11,411 nucleotides of DNA from Endomicrobiia bacterium (GTDB lineage: Bacteria > Elusimicrobiota > Endomicrobiia > Endomicrobiales > Endomicrobiaceae): NCBI GenBank assembly GCA_025998295.1, contig BNVT01000034.1, forward strand, positions 1-11,411, read 5' to 3'. Shown here piece after piece: positions 1 to 6,857 of the stretch. Within the stretch, counting starts at the first letter, position 1; each line of letters starts with the position of its first letter. A model generated the notes under the pieces. The model was not told the origin of the DNA. It did not search any database and saw only the letters and a list, made by a program, of their open reading frames with translations. The position numbers and the translations under genes were made by a program.

Positions 1-864
1 TTACGTTATGGTATTCCTGAATTTAGACTTCCAAAAGAGATTTTAAATATAGAAATAAATAAATTAAAAAATCTTGGGATGAAAATAATTTTAAATACGT
101 TTATCGGAAGAACAAAAACGCTGCAAAACTTATTCGACGATGGCTATAAAGCTATATTTGTCGCAGTTGGTGCAGGGCTTCCTGTTTTTCCTAAGATAGC
201 AGGGGAAAATTTAAACCACATATATTGTTCAAATGAATTTTTGGTTCGTGTGAATTTAATGCGTTCTTTTGATTTTCCTAATTATGATACGCCTATATAT
301 AAAGGAAAAAATGTTGTTGTTGTCGGTGGTGGTAATACCGCGATGGATTCTGCAAGGACGGCTGTGCGTCTTGGAGCAGATAGCGTAAAACTTGTTTACA
401 GAAGAACTGAAAACGAAATGCCTGCAAGAAAGGAAGAACAAATACACGCAAAAGAAGAAGGTGTGGGCTTTATATCTCTGACAAATCCTGTAAAATTTAT
501 TGGAGATGAGAGAAGATTTGTTAAAACCGTGGAATGCATAAAAATGGAACTTGGCGAACCTGATGAGTCGGGGAGACAGCATCCGCATGAAATTGCAGAA
601 TCAAATTATATGATAGATGCCGATATGGTTATTTTGGCTTTGGGGCTTCACCCAAATCCGATTTTGCCGTCTCTTACCAATGGGTTACACTCCGATAGTC
701 GCGGATATCTTTCAATTGACAAAAATTATATGACTTCAATTTCTGGTATCTTCGCAGGAGGAGATATCATTGGAGGTGGCACTGTTATAGAGGCAATGGG
801 TATGGGTAAAAAAGCCGCAAGGGCAATAGTGGAGTATCTTAAAAAACGGAGTAATCATACGTGA
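1..864 (+). CDS. GltD/NfnB-family FAD-NAD(P) oxidoreductase, C-terminal part (5' end outside window)
   Basis: The reading frame is open from base 1, so the ATG at 79 is internal; 287 residues are visible before the TGA at 862-864. The family is the flavoprotein group of glutamate synthase small subunit, homotetrameric NADPH glutamate synthase and the NfnB subunit of NADH-dependent ferredoxin:NADP oxidoreductase, which move electrons between NAD(P)H, FAD and Fe-S centres in the cytoplasm. Seen: the start matches the family's GIPEFRLPK segment, then VAVGAGLP and NEFLVRVNLM, a second dinucleotide fold VVVVGGGNTAMD near residue 106, YRRTENEMPAR after it, and the terminal FAD motif FAGGDIIGGGTVIEAMGMG near residue 251. 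Full-length relatives have about 460 residues, so about 170 are missing, including the N-terminal Fe-S domain expected there. The GENLN/NEFLxRVNLM pattern resembles NfnB and homotetrameric GltA more than classic GltD; the upstream neighbour would decide. The family call is firm, the exact enzyme is not. Confidence 0.9.
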   Translation, partial: LRYGIPEFRLPKEILNIEINKLKNLGMKIILNTFIGRTKTLQNLFDDGYKAIFVAVGAGLPVFPKIAGENLNHIYCSNEFLVRVNLMRSFDFPNYDTPIYKGKNVVVVGGGNTAMDSARTAVRLGADSVKLVYRRTENEMPARKEEQIHAKEEGVGFISLTNPVKFIGDERRFVKTVECIKMELGEPDESGRQHPHEIAESNYMIDADMVILALGLHPNPILPSLTNGLHSDSRGYLSIDKNYMTSISGIFAGGDIIGGGTVIEAMGMGKKAARAIVEYLKKRSNHT

Positions 865-865
865 T

Positions 866-2872
866 ATGAAAAACTTTAAAATTGCGTTTACCAAAGCTCT
901 TTGCCTAAATGCTATATTTTTATTGTTACTGTCGGTATATAGACTTTTTTTTACATATTACGGCAAAGATGTAGATTTAAGTGATTTAGGTTTTGATATC
1001 TTAATGGCATTTTGCATGGGGTGTCGTTTTGATTTATCTGTAATTGCCAGTGTAAATGCCCCTCTAGTTGTTTTATTTGTTTTATTGTTTATCATAGGAA
1101 AGCAATCTCTTTTAAAACCTTTTTTTTGCATTTTTAAAATATTATTACACGGCTTTTATAGGTGTTGTTTTAGCACTTTGTTGTTGTGTAGATTTTTATT
1201 TTTACGCATATTTTCAAGATCATCTTAATTTTTTGGTCTTTGGGTTTATTAAAGACGATACAAAGGCTTTGATAAAAACTTTTTACGAAAACTACAACCT
1301 ATTTTTAATAGGCTGTGGGATTTCTGCTTTTTCTGTAGCAATTTTCTTTGTTTCTAAAACAATTCTAAAACTTAAAAATTACACATTTCGTTTTCCTAAT
1401 TTATTTTTTAGATTGTTAATATCAGTCACACTTGCATTTTCAGTCTTTTTAATGATGAGAGGAACTGTTGGTTTATTGCCCATTTCACGATATTCGAACG
1501 TATCGTCAACGGCTTTCTTAATAAGACTGCTCTTAACTGCGTGTTTAATTTAGGAAAGGCGGTTGAGTATAAAATAAAAGTGCCAGATGTTGACTATATT
1601 GCCAAAACCGGTTACAAGAATAATATAAGACAGGCTTTTGCCGATTTTTTAGGAAAAGATATTAATGCAATTCCTGAAGAAAAACCTGAAAGATCGCTTG
1701 TATTTAAAACCTCTATAAATAAAAAAATAGAAAATCTTAAGCCAAATGTAATTCTTATTGTAATGGAAAGTTTTGGTAACGACTTGATGAAGTACAATTC
1801 AAAACAATTTAATGTTTTGGGCGAATTAAAAAAGCATTTTGACGAAGATATAGTTTTTCATAATTTTTCGTCAGAAGGAACTATCACCATAGACGCTATA
1901 GAATCGACATTTTTAAATACAAGAAGAAGACCTGATTCTGAACGCTTAATTCAATCAAAGTACGCATATAAGCTATACAAGCAAGATCAGTTTGCCGCTG
2001 TTACTCCATATAAACAAAGCGGATATGAGACACTTTGTCTATATGGTGGCAATACAAGCTGGCGCAATCTGAGAACGTTAGCGTTAAATTTAGATTTTGA
2101 CAAGGTCTTAAGCTGTGAGCTGATAAATAAAAATTTTCCGAGGGGTGTTTGGGGTGTATATGACGAATATCTTTTTGATTTAATTTTTGAAACTCTTTCG
2201 CAGAGCGACAATAATAAATTTATTTATGCTTTAACCACTACAAATCATCCTCCTTATACTTTACCGCAAGATTATAGGCGGTTACCTCTAGAAATTCCCA
2301 AATCTTTAAAAGACACTATACTGGATATTAGTCTAGCGAAACAAAGATTTGCGACATACCAATATTCAAATGAAATGCTTGGTCGTTTTATTTCTAAGAT
2401 TAAAAATTCAAAGTATGCGGACAACACAATTATAGCCGTAACAGGAGATCATAGTTTTAATGAAGCATGTCGGATGAAAAATTTTTTTGATGCAATAAGA
2501 GTTCCGCTTTATTTATATATTCCTAAATCAATAAGATCTAAAAACATTAATACCAATGTTTTTGGTTCTCATTTGGATATAATGCCAACCCTGTATAATC
2601 TTTCTCTTTCCAATTCCGAATATATGTCTGAAGGTACAGATTTATTATCTAAAAATGTGATGAACAACGTTATACATTACGAGAATTATATTATTGATAA
2701 GAGCTATGCTGTAAACGATGATATTTTTAAAAATAATGTAGTTTATTATACTTTTGATAATGAGCATGATTTTGTGGTGTCAAATAAAAAAGATGAACAC
2801 GAAAAACTTTTAAAGCGCCTCTTGTCTACGATGGCAATAGCAGATTATTTAATTAAAAAGAGGAGAAATTAG
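866..2872 (+). pseudogene. LTA synthase/MdoB-type sulfatase-family membrane enzyme, broken by two frameshifts
   Basis: Intact relatives are membrane proteins of about 600-670 residues with about five N-terminal membrane helices and an extracytoplasmic alkaline-phosphatase-like domain that transfers phosphoglycerol or similar groups to envelope polymers. Here the sequence is in three pieces. Frame 2 runs from the ATG at 866 and encodes hydrophobic helices plus CRFDLSVIA, but stops at 1226-1228. Frame 3 carries the family sequence from about 1120 (DFYFYAYF, DHLNFLVFGFIKDD, RGTVGLLPIS) to about 1517 and stops at 1551. Frame 2 resumes with NKTALNCVFNLGKAVE and continues to the TAG at 2870. Net shift is zero; restored length would be about 668 residues. 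The catalytic domain looks whole: VILIVMESFG (metal-binding Glu), the Thr-rich EGTITIDAIES expected to hold the nucleophile, WGVYDEYLFD, TGDHSFNE and SHLDIMPTLYNL. The start lies one base after the preceding stop, with a distant GGAG at 848-851, so the genes were probably coupled. Sequencing error must be excluded. Confidence 0.82.
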
Positions 2873-2895
2873 TTATATAGTCGTCTGCCACTTTT

Positions 2896-2922
2896 TAACA
2901 AAAACATATCTTATTTTTGTTA
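2896..2922. repeat. Perfect 9-base inverted repeat downstream of the broken gene
   Basis: TAACAAAAA (2896-2904) and TTTTTGTTA (2914-2922) are exact reverse complements around a 9-base loop, 24 bases after the pseudogene stop. The stem has only one G-C pair and no clean T run follows, so it is at best a weak terminator. The position after a gene end is the main argument for a role. Confidence 0.35.
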
Positions 2923-3009
2923 CGGCGCAAACTCTTAAATGATTTGGCTGCATTCCTGTTGTGTATCACAATTGCAGTTGTTGCTTAGATGTGTTTAAGC
3001 TTAGTAGGT

Positions 3010-3038
3010 TTGACTCGAAGTTAAAAATTTTGCATAAT
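3010..3038 (+). promoter_or_regulatory. Sigma70-type promoter for rpmE
   Basis: TTGACT (3010-3015) and CATAAT (3033-3038) are separated by exactly 17 bases and each differs from the consensus -35 and -10 boxes at one position. A start of transcription near 3045 gives a leader of about 45 bases that includes the ribosome binding site AAGGAG at 3074-3079. It is the best promoter match I found on the plus strand of the window. Confidence 0.7.
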
Positions 3039-3089
3039 GGTGCGCGGTTGCGTGTAATGTAGCGATAAAATAAAAGGAGATGCTAGAAA

Positions 3090-3425
3090 ATGAAAGAAGC
3101 AACACATCCAAAATACGAAGAAAGCACGGTATCATGCGCGTGTGGCTATACTTTTAAAACCCGTTCGACAAAACCTTCAATTAGACTTGAAATATGCTCT
3201 AATTGTCATCCATTTTTCACAGGTAAGCAGAAACTTATAGATACAGCAGGAAGGGTTGAGAGGTTCCAAAAACGTTTTGCAAAAACAGGTGGAAAAACGG
3301 TAGTCAAAAAGAAAGTTGAAAAGAAAGTTTCTGTTCCAAAGAAAATTATGGGTAAGATATTTACTACATCGCCAAGAAAAACAAAAACTGCTTCTAAGAA
3401 AGATAAAGAAGTTAAAGGTAAGTAG
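3090..3425 (+). CDS. rpmE: Ribosomal protein L31 (bL31), zinc-binding form with long basic C-terminal tail
   Basis: Component of the large ribosomal subunit, located at the central protuberance and subunit bridge. The start MKEATHPKY matches the bL31 N-terminus, and Cys16, Cys18, Cys36 and Cys39 (CAC and CSNC) form the zinc site of the C+ type. The core ends with [20 protein letters not shown] near residue 65, about where common bL31 proteins of 66-75 residues end. About 46 more residues follow, very rich in lysine (17 Lys and 2 Arg in the last 50) with [13 protein letters not shown] low-complexity sequence, so the protein is 111 residues. The tail probably contacts rRNA; that is an inference. 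The start has AAGGAG ten bases upstream. The gene has its own promoter and its own terminator, so it looks mainly monocistronic although prfA follows in the same direction. Confidence 0.96.
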   Translation: MKEATHPKYEESTVSCACGYTFKTRSTKPSIRLEICSNCHPFFTGKQKLIDTAGRVERFQKRFAKTGGKTVVKKKVEKKVSVPKKIMGKIFTTSPRKTKTASKKDKEVKGK

Positions 3426-3444
3426 CTGTACAAGAAATAATAGT

Positions 3445-3486
3445 ATGGAAGAATCTTTACGCTATAAAGATTCTTCCATCTTTTTT
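3445..3486 (+). terminator. Strong Rho-independent terminator after rpmE
   Basis: A perfect 15-base stem (ATGGAAGAATCTTTA at 3445-3459 and its reverse complement at 3465-3479) encloses a 5-base loop and is followed by C and six T's (3481-3486). It begins 20 bases after the rpmE stop and ends 34 bases before prfA. It should cut most transcription between the two genes. Confidence 0.93.
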
Positions 3487-3520
3487 ATATGGATTATACG
3501 ATAAAGGGTTTAGAGTTATT

Positions 3521-4591
3521 ATGTTTATAGAAAGATTGAAATCATTGAACAGCCAATTTGAAGAAGTTGAAAAAAACTTCAGCGATTTATCTACTGTCGC
3601 TAACCAAGAAAAGTACAGAGAACTTGCAAAGCAGCATTCTTATCTGCGTCCACTTGCTGAAAAATATATTCAATATTCTAAACTTTTAAACGATATAAAA
3701 GATACTGAAGAATTAAAACAATCCGCAGACAACGAAATAAGGGGAATGGCTTTTGCAGAGTACAATGATCTTGTAGAAAAAAGAAATAAGATGGAAGCGG
3801 AGATTAAAATTCTACTTATACCGCCCGATCCCCATGAAAGAGAAAATATTATTGTAGAAATTCGCGCAGGTACTGGCGGAAACGAAGCCGCTTTATTTGT
3901 CGGCGATTTATATAAAATGTATACAAGATTTGCTGAACGTAACGGTTGGAAATATGAAGTTTTAGATTCAAACCCTACGGGACTTGGTGGTTTTAAAGAA
4001 GTTGTATTTGAAATAAACGGAGACAGAGTATGGCGCTATTTTAAATTTGAAAGAGGCGCCCATAGAGTCCAGAGGGTTCCTGTTACTGAAGCAGCGGGAA
4101 GAATTCATACTTCGGCAGTAACAGTGGCCGTTCTCCCCGAGGCGAAAGAAGTTGATGTTGAAATAAAAAATGAGGATTTGAGAATTGATACGTACAGATC
4201 TTCAGGCGCCGGCGGACAGCACGTAAATAAAACGGATTCGGCAATCAGAATTACTCATTTGCCTACCGGTCTTGTTGTTGCATGTCAAGATGAAAGAAGT
4301 CAGATAAAAAACAGAGCAAAAGCATTAAAAGTTTTAAGAGCAAAACTCTATAACCAAAAAGTTTCAGAACATGAAAAACGGCTTTCAGATGAGAGAAAGC
4401 AACAGATCGGTTCAGGCGACAGATCCGAAAAGATAAGAACATATAATTTTCCTCAAAACAGAATTACAGATCACAGAATAGGATACAGCGTATATAATAT
4501 TACAGAAGTTATGGATGGCGATTTATCAGAGCTTGTCAATAAATTAATAGAAGCCGATATTGAATCTAAACTCAAAGTAAATAATCTTTAA
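3521..4591 (+). CDS. prfA: Peptide chain release factor 1 (RF1)
   Basis: RF1 recognises UAA and UAG in the ribosomal A site and triggers hydrolysis of peptidyl-tRNA. At 356 residues it has the usual length. The codon-reading tripeptide is PVT at 187-189 (RVPVTEAAGRIHTSA), the PxT form typical of RF1 rather than the SPF of RF2. The catalytic loop SSGAGGQHVNKTDSA has GGQ at 231-233; Gln233 is the residue methylated by PrmC, encoded immediately downstream. IRAGTGGNEAALF near residue 114 begins the conserved domain 2 region. The ATG at 3521 has only a weak TAGAG or AAAGGG upstream. Because the rpmE terminator lies just before, prfA needs its own promoter or readthrough; a poor TTCCAT-17-TACGAT match (3474-3502) overlaps the terminator's right arm and is not convincing. 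No sign of damage. Confidence 0.98.
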   Translation: MFIERLKSLNSQFEEVEKNFSDLSTVANQEKYRELAKQHSYLRPLAEKYIQYSKLLNDIKDTEELKQSADNEIRGMAFAEYNDLVEKRNKMEAEIKILLIPPDPHERENIIVEIRAGTGGNEAALFVGDLYKMYTRFAERNGWKYEVLDSNPTGLGGFKEVVFEINGDRVWRYFKFERGAHRVQRVPVTEAAGRIHTSAVTVAVLPEAKEVDVEIKNEDLRIDTYRSSGAGGQHVNKTDSAIRITHLPTGLVVACQDERSQIKNRAKALKVLRAKLYNQKVSEHEKRLSDERKQQIGSGDRSEKIRTYNFPQNRITDHRIGYSVYNITEVMDGDLSELVNKLIEADIESKLKVNNL

Positions 4592-5446
4592 ATGATTAAT
4601 GGTCATGATGTCTATGCTTTATTAAAAACAGCTGAAACGTTTTTAAAATCAGTAGGGCTTTCCGATCCTAAATCGGATGCCGAAGTTCTTTTAAGTTCTG
4701 TGCTACAAACCAAACGTTCAAAGCTTTCTCTTATAAGAAATCAAAAACTTACAGATAAACAAATATCACAATACAAAGAGTATATTTTAAGACGTTCTCA
4801 AAGAGAACCTGCAGCATATATAACAGGTTTTGTCAGCTTTATGGATTTTGAGTTTAAAGTAAATAAAAATGTTTTAATACCACGACCTGAAACTGAACTT
4901 TTAGTTGAAGCGGTATTAAAATTTGCAATACAAGAAAATAAAAAATCTGCATTAGATTTGTGCGCAGGCTCCAGCTGTATAGCTATAAGCTTAGTAAAAC
5001 TTGGCAGTTTTAAGAATATTGCAGCTTCAGATATAAGTAACGATGCATTAAAAATTGCAAAAGAAAATGCGCAAATAAACGATGCTTTCGATATAGATTT
5101 TATTGCAAGTAACATGTTTGACAGTATAGGAAACAAAAAATTTGAAATTATAATATCAAATCCCCCTTATGTTTCGGATGAAGAATATAGTTATTTAGAA
5201 CCTGAACTCAAATACGAGCCAAAACTTGCCTTAACGGCACAAGATGGAGGATTGTTTTTTTATAAAGAAATTGCAGGGGAAGCATTAAATTATTTAAATT
5301 GCGGAGGTTTGGTTGTGCTTGAGTTAAACGCAAATAAATCCTCCGAAATAAAACAGATATTTTTAGATAACAATTACAAAGATATTGAAATATTAAATGA
5401 TTATTCTGGACTTCCAAGAATATTAAAAGCAAAGCACGATACATGA
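4592..5446 (+). CDS. prmC: Release factor glutamine N5-methyltransferase (PrmC/HemK)
   Basis: Transfers a methyl group from S-adenosylmethionine to the GGQ glutamine of RF1 and RF2, which raises their termination efficiency; cytoplasmic. The 284 residues are of normal length. Seen in order: an N-terminal helical domain that binds the release factor, with QREPAAYITG (70-79) and LIPRPETELLVE (95-106), then the SAM-binding motif ALDLCAGSSCIAISL (about 120-134), and the substrate-glutamine motif NPPY at 190-193 followed by VSDEEY. The ATG starts directly after the prfA TAA with no bases between and no clear ribosome binding site, which points to translational coupling with its substrate's gene. 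This prfA-prmC pairing is very common in bacteria. The TGA at 5444-5446 overlaps an ATG that opens only an 11-codon frame (see findings). Confidence 0.97.
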   Translation: MINGHDVYALLKTAETFLKSVGLSDPKSDAEVLLSSVLQTKRSKLSLIRNQKLTDKQISQYKEYILRRSQREPAAYITGFVSFMDFEFKVNKNVLIPRPETELLVEAVLKFAIQENKKSALDLCAGSSCIAISLVKLGSFKNIAASDISNDALKIAKENAQINDAFDIDFIASNMFDSIGNKKFEIIISNPPYVSDEEYSYLEPELKYEPKLALTAQDGGLFFYKEIAGEALNYLNCGGLVVLELNANKSSEIKQIFLDNNYKDIEILNDYSGLPRILKAKHDT

Positions 5447-5535
5447 AAGATCTCAAAGAAAACATGTCGATCAACTAACTTTGGTACCAGTAAACTTTGT
5501 GATACTTTAAATTTTCGAGGCGGGGATTTTAACTG

Positions 5536-5571
5536 TTTTGCAAGGAAGATACTTTATCCTTTTTCGCAAAA
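5536..5571. repeat. Bulged hairpin between convergent prmC and DUF362 genes
   Basis: TTTTGCAAGGA (5536-5546) pairs with TCCTT (5557-5561) and GCAAAA (5566-5571), leaving a 4-base bulge TTTC and a 10-base loop. It sits in the 147-base gap between the two converging gene ends, where a shared terminator would be useful. The bulge and the lack of a proper T tail outside the stem make this tentative. Nothing else is recognisable in the gap. Confidence 0.35.
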
Positions 5572-5593
5572 TCGCTGCAACAATACAGCAAAT

Positions 5594-6640
5594 TTAGTAG
5601 CTTGTCAGTTTGTAGTTTCTTGTTCCTAAACCCAATTCTTCTGCATATTTTAATTGAATTGTCGGATCAATTTCGGGATATATCTTTTTAAAGAAATTTT
5701 TACCAAAAGCTTTATTTACCAAATCATAACTTGCTTGATCTACTGCAACGGGATCAACGCCGGCGACAATGCCGACATCATCCATAAGCGAATCGTTTTT
5801 TGGCAGAGAAAAACAATCACAGTATTTGCTGATATGATTTAAAAAACTTATATAAGTGCCAGTTTTGTTTTTTAAAACACCTGCTACATATTCAATTATT
5901 TTTTCTTGAACGACAGAAGAATCTTTATTCCATTTCAAACCAAACACTTTAAATGCACAACTCACTATACATTGTCCGCAACCCACGCATTTTTCTTTAT
6001 CCATAACTACTTTTTTATATACAAGTGACAATGCTTTTTGATAACAATGTCTTACGCAATTACCGCATCCTATACAATGCTCGTTATTTATCGTAGGTTT
6101 AGATGAATTGTGCATAGCATATTTGCCAACTTTGCTACCGCATCCCATGCCAATATTTTTTAATGCTCCACCAAAACCAGTTATTTCATGCCCTTTAAAA
6201 TGATTCATAAAAATAAAACTGTCGGCATTATATATTTCCTGCGCTATCGTAACTGTTTTAAAATGCTTTAAATTAACTTTTATCTTCTGTTCAACATTAC
6301 CTCTTAGTCCATCTGCAATGATTATCGGGCATCCACATGAATCAATGGTAAAACCATGCTTATTGGCAATAAGAAGATGATGATATGCATCAGATCTTTT
6401 GCCGATATAAATTGTGCTTGCATCAGTTAAAAATGGATAAGCTGTTTTTTCCATAATAATTTTTACAACTGGCGCCACATATTCGGGCTTAATATAACCC
6501 TTGTTGCTTTCTTCGCCAAAATGTATTTTTATTGCCAAGAAATTTCTTGCCTTTACATGCTCAAAGATTTTTGCTGCTTTTAAAAAACTATACAACTCAT
6601 CTTTTCTCTTCCAGGGAAGAAAATATACTTTTTGTGCCAT
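5594..6640 (-). CDS. DUF362 protein with two [4Fe-4S] ferredoxin motifs
   Basis: The family (PF04015 plus a Fer4 domain) is widespread in anaerobes; no reaction is established that I can name, but the clusters imply electron transfer. The 348 residues from the chosen start show the DUF362 core (IKIHFGEESNKGYIKPEYV, PFLTDASTIYIG, IIIADGLRGN, FMNHFKGHEITGFGGALKN, GMGCGSKVGK). Two clusters follow: CIGCGNCVRHC with Cys189, 192, 195, 199 and CVGCGQCIVSC with Cys218, 221, 224, 228. Both lack the proline that often follows the last Cys of a ferredoxin motif. The frame stays open for 35 codons further upstream, to 6745, but the ATG at 6640-6638 has AGGAG seven bases before it and begins the family-like MAQKVYFLPW, so I take that start. 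No signal peptide is seen, so probably cytoplasmic. It lies 217 bases downstream of the giant activase gene in the same direction with no clear terminator between, so cotranscription is possible. Confidence 0.9.
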   Translation of the reverse strand: MAQKVYFLPWKRKDELYSFLKAAKIFEHVKARNFLAIKIHFGEESNKGYIKPEYVAPVVKIIMEKTAYPFLTDASTIYIGKRSDAYHHLLIANKHGFTIDSCGCPIIIADGLRGNVEQKIKVNLKHFKTVTIAQEIYNADSFIFMNHFKGHEITGFGGALKNIGMGCGSKVGKYAMHNSSKPTINNEHCIGCGNCVRHCYQKALSLVYKKVVMDKEKCVGCGQCIVSCAFKVFGLKWNKDSSVVQEKIIEYVAGVLKNKTGTYISFLNHISKYCDCFSLPKNDSLMDDVGIVAGVDPVAVDQASYDLVNKAFGKNFFKKIYPEIDPTIQLKYAEELGLGTRNYKLTSY

Positions 6641-6857
6641 TTTGCAGCTCCTATGCATATTAAATCTCATACATAAATCATATTTACAGATATATTTGGA
6701 TCCTAGTCCAATTATATACCAATATCCCAAAACATCTTTATACATTCAAATTATACTTCTTTTTAATGAACAACTGTGCATTACAATTGCAGGTGTCGTG
6801 TTGGTAAATTGAAATGGCATCGGTAAAATTGTTAATTATTTTTTGTTCTTTTTATCT
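6641..6857 (-). other. Intergenic region between the activase stop and the DUF362 start
   Basis: These 217 bases hold no convincing gene. On the minus strand TATAAT occurs twice (6750-6755 and 6711-6716), the second inside the TTGGTATATAAT stretch, but neither has a good -35 box at 16-18 bases. No GC-rich stem with a T run was found after the activase stop. The DUF362 gene could therefore use a weak promoter here or ride on the activase transcript. The stretch 6774-6796 resembles part of the gap before rpmE (see findings). Confidence 0.4.
6648..6652 (-). promoter_or_regulatory. Ribosome binding site deciding the DUF362 start
   Basis: Read on the minus strand this is AGGAG, seven bases before the ATG at 6640-6638. 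It supports that start over the longer open frame reaching 6745. Confidence 0.85.

Noticed and set aside
256..588. A 110-codon minus-strand frame inside the oxidoreductase gene
   Set aside because: It lies opposite strongly conserved coding sequence and has no recognisable domain or ribosome binding site; it is a shadow frame.
1541..2872. A separate 443-residue soluble sulfatase starting at GTG 1541
   Set aside because: No ribosome binding site precedes the GTG, and the sequence just before it continues the family alignment in the same frame, so it is a fragment of the longer gene.
6641..6745. A 35-residue N-terminal extension of the DUF362 protein
   Set aside because: The frame is open, but the internal ATG at 6640 has a good AGGAG and begins the family-like sequence; the extension shows no conserved motif.
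6501..6812. A 103-codon plus-strand frame covering the DUF362 start and the gap before it
   Set aside because: Most of it is antisense to the DUF362 N-terminus and it has no convincing start signal. The end of the frame resembles another intergenic stretch, but that is too short to support a gene.
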